This document shows positions 1 through 5,124 of a stretch of 5,124 nucleotides of DNA, piece after piece. The notes below the pieces were generated by a model. It was not told the origin of the DNA, searched no databases, and saw only the letters and a program-made list of their open reading frames with translations. The first letter of the stretch is position 1. Each line of letters opens with the position of its first letter. Location: assembly GCA_004195305.1 (NCBI GenBank), contig SDWN01000485.1, positions 1 through 5,124 on the forward strand, in the 5' to 3' direction. Made by a program: the position numbers and the translations under genes. This DNA comes from Neptunomonas sp. Its GTDB lineage: Bacteria; Pseudomonadota; Gammaproteobacteria; Pseudomonadales; Balneatricaceae.

Positions 1-1800
1 GGCGCAGCGGTCTGCCTGCACGGCCTGGTCGACTACCCCGACAGCCTCAGCAAGGCCCACGCCGAAGCCCGGCGGGTGGTCGAACTGGTGCAGCAAAGCC
101 GCAACGCAGATCCCGACGGCAGCATCGCCATACTGGTACGTAACCGCCCCCACCTCAGAGCCATACTGCCCGCATTGCGCCAAGCCGGCTTGAGCTGGCA
201 AGCAACCGATCTCGATCCGCTTGCGACCCGAATGTGGGTCGTCGACCTGCTCTCACTGGCCCGGGCACTGGCCAATCCCGCCGATCGCATCGCCTGGTTA
301 GCGCTGCTACGCGCGCCCTGGTGCGGCCTCGATAACGCCGACCTACTCACCCTGGCCGGTGGAGCAGCATTGCAGACCAGCATCTGGACCCGGATCCGGC
401 AACTGATCGAAAGCCCACAGCTCTCTACTACCGGACAAGCACAGTTGACCCGTTTTCACCGTGCAATCGCGCACACCTGGCAACAGCGCCAACGCCGCTC
501 ACTCAGAGACAGCACCGAGCTGTGCTGGCTCCAGCTTGGCGGCGCAGCGACTCTGGATACGGCACAATGCCAAGATATCGACAAGACCCTGACGCTACTG
601 GAGCAGCACGATCAGGGTGGCCGACTCGAAAACTGGGAGGGCTTCGAGCGCGCCCTGGAAAAACTTTACGCCCAACCTGCAGCCGATGCAGACTCGCGGC
701 TGCAGATCATGACGATTCATAAATCCAAGGGGCTGGAGTTTGATACGGTCATCCTGGCCGGACTCGATCGTCGTCCGCCAAATCCCGACAAGCCGCTGTT
801 GCAATGGCAGCTTAGACTCGACAGCAACGGCCAGCAGGAATTGCTCCTGGCACCCCTGTCGGCCCGTGATCAGGAACCGGAACCCATCTACCTGTATTTA
901 AGCAGCGAGGCACAAGAAAGAGCTCGTATGGAATCCACTCGCCTGCTGTATGTGGGCGCCACCCGGGCGATCAAGCGCTTACACCTCACCGCCAACCTTA
1001 GCAGCGACAAAGACGGCGAGCCCAAAGCGCCTAATAAAGACTCTCTGCTGGCGGGGATCTGGCGGCAGGCCAAGGCAGAGTTTGCACTTAGCTACGCCCC
1101 GAGCACACAGCAACAGGATCAGGATCAGGCAGTAACCCTGACGCAACTCGAGCGTATCGCCCCCCACTGGCAGCCACCGCAACCGCCCGATGAGCAGCTG
1201 CTGGCCGATAGCCAGCAAACCTGGGAGGCGCAGGAGGATGAGTCCAACCTGCCTGAACCCGACTGGCAACACGCCCCCCGACTGGCCGGGACACTGGTAC
1301 ATCAGATACTCAAGCAACAGACCGAAACCGGGCTAAGCGATGCCACCCGCGACCTGACCCCATACCTGCCAACCTGGAGACTCCAGCTGCAACAACTGGG
1401 CCTGGGAAAAACCGAGCTCGATCAAGCCCTGCACCGAGTGCGGCGCCTGGTCAGCAACACCCTGCAAGACCCTCGCGGTCGCTGGATACTGGACCCTAAC
1501 CACCAGGACAGTGCCTGCGAACTACCGTTAAGTATGCGCAACGGCTTTAAAACGGCGCACTATGTGATCGACCGCAGTTTTATCGACGAGGACGGTTCGC
1601 GCTGGATTATCGATTACAAAACAGCGGCCTGCCCAGACGGGGAAACATTCGAGCAATTCATCAGTAATGAAACCGAGCGCTACCGTCAACAGCTACGAAA
1701 CTATGCCCAGGCATTTAGAGCCCTGGAGCAACGCCCCATTCGAACCGCACTCTATTTTCCGGAAAGCCAGCACTTTGCAGAGCTACAGCTAAACCTATGA
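1..1800 (+). CDS. AddA-like UvrD-family helicase/nuclease, 3' portion (5' end outside window)
   Basis: C-terminal 599 codons of an ATP-dependent DNA helicase with a fused nuclease, expected to process double-strand DNA ends in recombination repair. The frame is open from base 1, so the gene starts upstream; the GTG at 76 is internal. Numbering visible residues from base 1: a motif IV-like AILVRNRPHL near 42-51; motif V MTIHKSKGLEF at 237-247; motif VI RLLYVGATRA at 314-323 with the arginine finger R322; a Gln-rich, probably disordered linker around 365-420; then a PD-(D/E)XK nuclease. The nuclease shows GTLVHQIL with H434, D524, the D538-Y-K540 core of IIDYKT, and QLRNY (Q564, Y568) matching the QxxxY motif. 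Walker A and B would lie upstream. The nuclease motifs fit AddA of AddAB better than RecB, and an AddB-like partner upstream is a prediction. No break or missing catalytic residue is seen in the visible part. The family is secure; AddA versus another COG1074 member is less so. Confidence 0.93.
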   Translation, partial: GAAVCLHGLVDYPDSLSKAHAEARRVVELVQQSRNADPDGSIAILVRNRPHLRAILPALRQAGLSWQATDLDPLATRMWVVDLLSLARALANPADRIAWLALLRAPWCGLDNADLLTLAGGAALQTSIWTRIRQLIESPQLSTTGQAQLTRFHRAIAHTWQQRQRRSLRDSTELCWLQLGGAATLDTAQCQDIDKTLTLLEQHDQGGRLENWEGFERALEKLYAQPAADADSRLQIMTIHKSKGLEFDTVILAGLDRRPPNPDKPLLQWQLRLDSNGQQELLLAPLSARDQEPEPIYLYLSSEAQERARMESTRLLYVGATRAIKRLHLTANLSSDKDGEPKAPNKDSLLAGIWRQAKAEFALSYAPSTQQQDQDQAVTLTQLERIAPHWQPPQPPDEQLLADSQQTWEAQEDESNLPEPDWQHAPRLAGTLVHQILKQQTETGLSDATRDLTPYLPTWRLQLQQLGLGKTELDQALHRVRRLVSNTLQDPRGRWILDPNHQDSACELPLSMRNGFKTAHYVIDRSFIDEDGSRWIIDYKTAACPDGETFEQFISNETERYRQQLRNYAQAFRALEQRPIRTALYFPESQHFAELQLNL

Positions 1801-1940
1801 GTCGGGCGGACAATGGTGCAATGCAGCCAAATATGTTAAAAAACAGCAGCGATGATGATTATCATCGGCACCTTAATAACCCGTGGCTGCATCCTGATAC
1901 ACAGACAGACCCGGACACTGTGAATAGGAACCCGAAATGA
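1797..1940 (+). CDS. candidate small ORF (47 aa) bridging helicase and aroF; hypothetical
   Basis: An open frame of 47 codons starts at ATG 1797, where ATGA overlaps the helicase stop. It ends at TGA 1938-1940, where ATGA overlaps the aroF start. The product would begin MSRADNGAMQPNML, continue through an Asp/His-rich stretch (DDDYHRH) and end TVNRNPK. It is hydrophilic, with no signal peptide, membrane segment, Cys pair or domain I recognise. In-frame internal ATGs occur at 1821 and 1833. No Shine-Dalgarno precedes 1797, so translation would depend on coupling to the helicase. For: two exact 4-base overlaps and complete tiling of the gap. Against: third positions look less GC-rich than the neighbours, an AGG codon is present, and the frame contains a likely promoter and palindrome, so it may simply be a chance open frame over regulatory DNA. 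It has one Tyr, one Trp and no Phe, so it does not look like an aromatic-attenuation leader. No function is proposed. Confidence 0.3.
   Translation: MSRADNGAMQPNMLKNSSDDDYHRHLNNPWLHPDTQTDPDTVNRNPK
1836..1865 (+). promoter_or_regulatory. candidate sigma70 promoter for aroF
   Basis: A TTAAAA hexamer (1836-1841, 4 of 6 to TTGACA) is followed after 18 bp by TATCAT (1860-1865, 5 of 6 to TATAAT). Transcription would begin near 1872, leaving a leader of about 65 nt before the aroF ATG. The -10 hexamer lies inside the palindrome at 1854-1866, so a protein bound there would block RNA polymerase. This is motif matching by eye and the -35 is weak. Confidence 0.4.
1851..1869 (+). promoter_or_regulatory. 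Fur-box-like palindrome upstream of aroF
   Basis: GATGATGATTATCATCGGC matches 14 of 19 positions of the classical Fur consensus (GATAATGATAATCATTATC). It contains a perfect odd palindrome, GATGAT-T-ATCATC, at 1854-1866. The site covers the predicted -10 element, as expected for a repressor operator. Iron control of some DAHP synthases is known where chorismate feeds siderophore synthesis. Whether this site binds Fur, another dimeric regulator or nothing is unproven. Confidence 0.35.
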
Positions 1941-3007
1941 CCGATCTTCGCGTTGACGACCTAAACGTCGCATCCCAATCCGTACTGGTCACGCCAGAGG
2001 AGCTCAAGCAACGAGTGCCCTTGACCGATGCCGCTCGCCGCTCAGTACTCGAAGGCCGCGAGGTTGTCCGTAATATTCTCGACGGCAAGGATCACCGCCT
2101 GTTTATTGTGGTCGGCCCCTGCTCCATCCACGATCCAGTGGCGGCACTGGAATATGGCCGCCGCCTGAAGAAGCTCGCCGACGAACTCAGCGATACGCTG
2201 TATATCGTTATGCGTGTCTATTTCGAAAAACCCCGCACTACGGTTGGCTGGAAAGGACTGATCAACGACCCGCATATGAATGACACCTTTGAGATCGAAT
2301 CCGGCCTGCAAATCGGTCGTCAACTACTGGTCGATCTGGCGGACCTGGGCCTGCCGCTGTCGACCGAAGCACTGGACCCCATTTCACCACAGTACATGCA
2401 GGATCTGATCTCTTGGTCCGCTATCGGTGCGCGCACCACTGAATCCCAGACCCACCGGGAGATGGCCAGCGGCCTGTCCAGTGCTGTCGGCTTCAAAAAT
2501 GGTACCGATGGCGGCTTAACTGTAGCGATCAACGCCCTGCAATCGGTCAGCCACTCGCACAGCTTTCTGGGAATCAACGGCGACGGCCAGGTCGCGGTGA
2601 TCCAAACCCGTGGCAACCCCTACGGTCATGTAGTGCTGCGCGGCGGCGGCGGCAGCACCAATTACGATTCGGTCAGCGTACAGGTTTGCGAGCAAGCGCT
2701 AGAGAAGGCTGAAATAAGCACCAACATCATGATCGACTGCAGCCACGCCAACTCCAGCAAGGATGCTGCACTGCAACCACTGGTGATGGACAATGTGGCA
2801 AACCAGATTGTTGAGGGGAACAAAACCATCGTAGGGTTGATGGTTGAAAGTAACCTGGAGTTTGGTAACCAGCCGATTCCAACCGACCTGAACCAACTTA
2901 AATACGGCGTCTCGGTAACCGATGCCTGTATCGACTGGGACACCACAGACCAGGCGTTGCGCGCTATGCAGCAAAAGCTTAAGCCGGTACTGCCCGCCCG
3001 TCGCTAA
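1937..3007 (+). CDS. aroF: class I DAHP synthase (3-deoxy-7-phosphoheptulonate synthase), AroF-like
   Basis: Cytoplasmic enzyme condensing phosphoenolpyruvate with erythrose-4-phosphate to DAHP, the first step of the shikimate pathway to aromatic amino acids and chorismate. It is complete at 356 residues, the usual length of the E. coli AroF/G/H type. Metal ligands by homology are C62 (GPCSIHD), H270 (DCSHANSSKD), E304 (MVESN) and D329 (VTDACI). Substrate-binding residues include R93, K98 and R100 (MRVYFEKPRTT), K187 (GFKNGTDG) and R235 (HVVLRGG). Several stretches agree with E. coli AroF as I remember it rather than AroG: LDPxSPQ with P148, SWSAIGARTTESQTHREMAS, and KYGVSVTDACI. P148 is a position tied to tyrosine inhibition in AroF, so the tyrosine-sensitive isozyme is the best guess. 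A run of four glycines (237-240) adds one residue relative to E. coli. The start is supported by AGGAA at 1926-1930, six bases before the ATG. The gene is probably monocistronic, with its own promoter candidate and a terminator. Family is certain; the isozyme letter is tentative. Confidence 0.97.
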   Translation: MTDLRVDDLNVASQSVLVTPEELKQRVPLTDAARRSVLEGREVVRNILDGKDHRLFIVVGPCSIHDPVAALEYGRRLKKLADELSDTLYIVMRVYFEKPRTTVGWKGLINDPHMNDTFEIESGLQIGRQLLVDLADLGLPLSTEALDPISPQYMQDLISWSAIGARTTESQTHREMASGLSSAVGFKNGTDGGLTVAINALQSVSHSHSFLGINGDGQVAVIQTRGNPYGHVVLRGGGGSTNYDSVSVQVCEQALEKAEISTNIMIDCSHANSSKDAALQPLVMDNVANQIVEGNKTIVGLMVESNLEFGNQPIPTDLNQLKYGVSVTDACIDWDTTDQALRAMQQKLKPVLPARR

Positions 3008-3020
3008 GACACATATATAG

Positions 3021-3048
3021 AAAAGGCTCCACTTATAAAAAAGGCTCC
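3021..3048 (+). repeat. direct repeat duplicating the terminator's left arm
   Basis: AAAAGGCTCC occurs at 3021-3030 and again at 3039-3048, separated by ACTTATAA. Either copy can pair with the single right arm at 3054-3060. The near copy gives the 5-base-loop terminator hairpin; the far copy would need a loop of about 23 bases. It may be a slippage duplication or a remnant of an older terminator. Confidence 0.7.
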
Positions 3049-3065
3049 GCAAAGGAGCCTCTTTT
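3037..3065. terminator. bidirectional rho-independent terminator between aroF and nfuA
   Basis: A perfect 7-bp stem, AGGCTCC (3042-3048) with GGAGCCT (3054-3060), closes a 5-base GCAAA loop. On the plus strand it is followed by C and four T (3061-3065); read on the minus strand it is followed by six T. The A/T flanks can extend the stem past one bulged C. It begins about 30 nt after the aroF stop and sits about 75 nt beyond the nfuA stop, so it can serve both convergent genes, with the better U-tract in the nfuA direction. Confidence 0.88.
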
Positions 3066-3075
3066 ATGATTTTCT

Positions 3076-3154
3076 AACGCCTATGGCCAGCCCTAGCAGG
3101 TAGATTTTCAACAGCCTGCTAGAAAGATATTTCAACCTATTGATAATAGGCGTT
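3076..3154. repeat. nested inverted repeats at the nfuA 3' end
   Basis: The outer arms AACGCCTAT (3076-3084) and ATAGGCGTT (3146-3154) are perfect 9-bp complements; the right arm lies in the last codons of nfuA. Inside them, CTAGCAGG (3093-3100) and CCTGCTAG (3115-3122) form a perfect 8-bp stem with a 14-base loop. Neither stem has a following T-run, so this is not a standard terminator. In the nfuA transcript both could fold just before the terminator at 3037-3065 and might protect the 3' end. The inner hairpin could also be a dispersed intergenic repeat. Confidence 0.6.
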
Positions 3155-3739
3155 GTCTGTCACAGTGTGATCCGTTACATCACGTACACCAACCAATCCA
3201 GCGACCCTCTCGACCAGTGTCGCTTCAACTCCATCCTTTAAGGTCATGTCTACCGCGCTACAACCTTGGCAACCGCCACCAAACTTAAGCACCGCGATAC
3301 TTCCCTGCTCTTCAGTAACCACTTCGATCAACGAAACCTCACCGCCGTGCGATGCCAGACCCGGGTTGATGTCGTTATAGAGCACATAATTGATCTGATC
3401 TTCTATCGGGCTATCAGGACTGACCTTAGGCACCTTGGCATTAGGGGCTTTGATCGTCAGTTGCCCACCCATTTTATCTGCCGCGTAATCCACCACGGCC
3501 TCCTCCAGGTAACGCAGACTATGCGGCTCAAGATAGACCTTGAACTGCTCCAGCGGCATAACCTCGTCGCTCTCCTGCACCTCATCGGGGCGGCAATAGG
3601 CCAGACAGGTCTCCGCATAAGGGGTTCCAGGCTGAGTGATAAAAATACGCACGCTGATACCTTCAACAGCTTGCTTCTCTAGCAAATCCGCCAAATAGTT
3701 CTGGGCACTATCGGTGATCGTAATATCGTAATTTTGCAT
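3137..3739 (-). CDS. nfuA: Fe-S cluster carrier protein NfuA
   Basis: Cytoplasmic carrier that accepts [4Fe-4S] clusters from the assembly machinery and delivers them to apoproteins, especially under oxidative stress or iron limitation. Its 200 residues compare with 191 in E. coli NfuA. Residues 1 to about 95 are the degenerate A-type (HesB/IscA-like) domain, with GTPYAETCLAYCRPDEV at 38-54 and a linker ending KAPNAKVPKV. Residues about 112-195 are the Nfu domain, with NPGLASHGGEVSL and the cluster motif GGGCQGCSAVD, whose ligands are C157 and C160 (CxxC). The C-terminus resembles E. coli NfuA (GVRDVTDH). The ATG at 3737-3739 is set by this homology; the ribosome site is weak (AGG about 11 bases upstream). 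The gene is convergent with aroF and divergent from the MATE gene, so it is probably transcribed alone. In E. coli nfuA is under IscR control; I see no convincing IscR site here. Confidence 0.97.
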   Translation of the reverse strand: MQNYDITITDSAQNYLADLLEKQAVEGISVRIFITQPGTPYAETCLAYCRPDEVQESDEVMPLEQFKVYLEPHSLRYLEEAVVDYAADKMGGQLTIKAPNAKVPKVSPDSPIEDQINYVLYNDINPGLASHGGEVSLIEVVTEEQGSIAVLKFGGGCQGCSAVDMTLKDGVEATLVERVAGLVGVRDVTDHTVTDNAYYQ

Positions 3740-3773
3740 CTAATATTCTACCTGCTGGATAACACATAGCGTC

Positions 3774-3802
3774 ATTCTAAGCGATTCATGCAGAATTATG
3801 AA
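3774..3802 (-). promoter_or_regulatory. candidate sigma70 promoter for nfuA
   Basis: On the minus strand, TTCATA (plus 3797-3802, 4 of 6 to the -35 consensus) is followed after exactly 17 bp by TAGAAT (plus 3774-3779, 5 of 6 to the -10). Initiation near 3767 would give a leader of roughly 28 nt before the nfuA start. Position and spacing are good; support is by motif only. Confidence 0.45.
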
Positions 3803-3851
3803 CCCTACTTTTTTAGTTGGTTATTATCCGCCGCACCTGACCCCGCTAATC

Positions 3852-3860
3852 TGCTAGAAT
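3852..3860 (+). promoter_or_regulatory. candidate extended -10 promoter for the MATE gene
   Basis: TGCTAGAAT is an extended -10 element: TG, one base, then TAGAAT (5 of 6 to consensus). No good -35 sits 16-18 bp upstream, which extended -10 promoters tolerate. Initiation near 3867 would put the transcript start downstream of the ATG at 3788, which favours the TTG at 3896 as the MATE start. Confidence 0.45.
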
Positions 3861-3895
3861 TGCGCTCCTGTCTCACTTTTCAGCGGCCAGCCACG

Positions 3896-5124
3896 TTGCT
3901 CTTACAGCTTAATAAACAACGCCTTCAAGCTATTTTATCGCTCGGATTACCAATCATTGGCGGAATGCTATCACAGAGCCTGCTAAACTTGGTCGATACC
4001 GCAATGGTAGGAGCGCTCGGCAGAGATGCGCTGGCCGGTGTCGGTATCGGTGGCTACGCCAACTTTATGGTTATCGCCCTGATCATGGGGCTGTCATCCG
4101 CGGTCCAGACGATGGTTGCACGCCGTCATGGCCAGGGACGCATCGAAGAGAAAGCGGCACCCCTGAACGGCGGCCTGCTGATGGCGCTACTGCTGTCGCT
4201 ACCACTCACCGCACTCTGCCTCTATTATTCGCAAAACATTGTCAGCCTAATCAGCGATGACCCTGCGGTAATCTCGGTTGCCGAACCTTATTTCGATTAC
4301 CGGGTGCTGGCGATACTGGCCGTCGGCTTTAACCTCTCGTTCCGGGGCTACTGGAACGGCATCAACCAATCCCTTGCCTATCTTCGAGTACTGATACTGG
4401 TCCATCTATTTAATGTTGCCATCAGCTACGGCCTGATCTACGGCAAGCTAGGTCTTCCCGAACTGGGCGCCCCCGGTGCAGGCCTGGGGACCAGCCTGTC
4501 GCTATTTTTAGGCGCCGCCATCTATGCTTTTATGACGTTTAAGCAGGCCCGGTGTCGGGGCTTTCTTAAACAACTGCCCGATCGCAAGACCCTTACCCGC
4601 CTGATGCGCCTGTCGATACCGCATTCGCTCCAGCAGTTCATGTTTGCTACCAGCATCACCTTGCTATTCTGGATCATTGCGCAAATAGGAACCCATGAGC
4701 TAGCCATCGCCCATGTATTAACCCACCTTTCCCTGCTCCTTATCTTACCCGCGGTCGGGCTGGGTATGGCCGCAACCACCCTGGTCAGTCACGCAATGGG
4801 ACGTGGAGAGTCAGAACAGGCCAGCGAATGGGGCTGGGACACGGTCAAGGTAGCAGCCTGGATGCTGATACTCCTCAGCACCCCACTCTGGCTATTCCCT
4901 GAACAAATCCTATCGCTATTCATTCACGAACAAACGCTGATTGAGCAAGCGATCATGCCACTTCGAATCACCTGTCTGGCCATCTGCGCTGATGTTGTCG
5001 CCATCGTCTTTACCCAAGCGATGCTTGGTGCAGGCGCCAATCGCACCGTGATGTGGATCACCACACTGGGGCAATGGGGCTTCTACCTGCCCCTCGCCTG
5101 GCTGGTCGGCCCCACTCTTGGCGG
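3896..5124 (+). CDS. MATE-family multidrug/Na+ antiporter (NorM/DinF type), 3' end outside window
   Basis: Inner-membrane transporter expected to export cationic compounds in exchange for Na+ or H+. The visible part is 409 codons of a family usually about 440-460 residues long, so only the last helix or so is missing. Numbering from TTG 3896: the family-typical opening LPIIGGMLSQSLLNLVDTAMVGALG at 18-42 includes D34, at the TM1 acidic position important for cation coupling in NorM-type proteins; VQTMVARRHGQG follows at 70-81. The half-repeat junction shows GAPGAGLGTS at 191-200, and the second half has LGAGANR at 377-383. About eleven hydrophobic segments are visible. The start is uncertain. 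The frame is open from 3770, and an ATG at 3788 would add 36 residues (MQNYEPYFF...) that look unlike a MATE N-terminus, use AT-rich codons and run through the predicted promoter. TTG 3896 gives a normal short N-terminus but has no clear Shine-Dalgarno. The substrate cannot be told from sequence. Confidence 0.93.
   Translation, partial: MLLQLNKQRLQAILSLGLPIIGGMLSQSLLNLVDTAMVGALGRDALAGVGIGGYANFMVIALIMGLSSAVQTMVARRHGQGRIEEKAAPLNGGLLMALLLSLPLTALCLYYSQNIVSLISDDPAVISVAEPYFDYRVLAILAVGFNLSFRGYWNGINQSLAYLRVLILVHLFNVAISYGLIYGKLGLPELGAPGAGLGTSLSLFLGAAIYAFMTFKQARCRGFLKQLPDRKTLTRLMRLSIPHSLQQFMFATSITLLFWIIAQIGTHELAIAHVLTHLSLLLILPAVGLGMAATTLVSHAMGRGESEQASEWGWDTVKVAAWMLILLSTPLWLFPEQILSLFIHEQTLIEQAIMPLRITCLAICADVVAIVFTQAMLGAGANRTVMWITTLGQWGFYLPLAWLVGPTLG

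Noticed and set aside
1106..1135. CAGGAT/CAGGCA tandem repeat in the helicase gene
   Set aside because: It is only two to three units encoding Gln-Asp in a low-complexity linker, too short to be a meaningful repeat array.
979..1317. 112-residue minus-strand ORF inside the helicase gene
   Set aside because: It is antisense to well-supported helicase coding sequence, with composition explained by the opposite strand's codons.
76..1800. GTG at 76 as the real start of the helicase gene
   Set aside because: The frame is open and reads like the same protein from base 1, and a start there would leave no ATP-binding motifs; the gene is cut by the window edge.
1833..1940. Aromatic-responsive attenuation leader peptide before aroF
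   Set aside because: The frame has one Tyr, one Trp and no Phe, no run of regulatory codons, and no terminator/antiterminator pair before aroF.
3266..3682. 138-residue plus-strand ORF inside nfuA
   Set aside because: It lies antisense to a clear nfuA coding frame, shows no recognisable domain and has no ribosome site; it is a shadow frame.
3798..3857. Mini-ORF of 19 codons (MNPTFLVGYY...) before the MATE gene
   Set aside because: It has no ribosome site, ends inside the predicted extended -10 and would lie upstream of the predicted transcript start.
4522..4779. 85-residue minus-strand ORF inside the MATE gene
   Set aside because: The plus-strand frame through this stretch encodes continuous MATE sequence; the reverse ORF has no recognisable features.

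Overview
The window looks like ordinary chromosomal core sequence from a gammaproteobacterium, with GC by eye in the mid-50s percent. The evidence is an Escherichia-type DAHP synthase, an NfuA with the two-domain proteobacterial layout, a NorM-like MATE transporter and E. coli-like promoters and terminators. An AddA-like helicase-nuclease suggests a marine or pseudomonad-related lineage rather than an enteric one, but genus cannot be set from this sequence. There are no RNA genes, CRISPR arrays, insertion sequences or phage genes.

Layout. Bases 1-1800 (+) hold the C-terminal 599 codons of a UvrD/Rep-superfamily helicase with a PD-(D/E)XK nuclease tail. Bases 1801-1936 separate it from a complete class I DAHP synthase gene (1937-3007, +), most like the tyrosine-sensitive AroF. 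This gap holds a Fur-box-like palindrome on top of a plausible sigma70 promoter. It is also spanned by an untracked 47-codon open frame (1797-1940) that overlaps the helicase stop and the aroF start by ATGA at both ends. Bases 3008-3136 lie between convergent genes and carry a bidirectional terminator plus nested inverted repeats. nfuA lies on the minus strand (3137-3739). A divergent control region (3740-3895) separates it from a MATE-family transporter gene (+) that runs off the right edge.

Function. The four main genes do not form an obvious pathway: DNA end processing, entry to aromatic amino-acid synthesis, Fe-S cluster delivery and cation-coupled drug export. A possible iron theme (Fur-like site before aroF, nfuA nearby) is speculative.

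No new multi-gene system is visible. The observations most worth checking are the doubly overlapping small ORF, the Fur-like palindrome and the structured intergenic region after nfuA.
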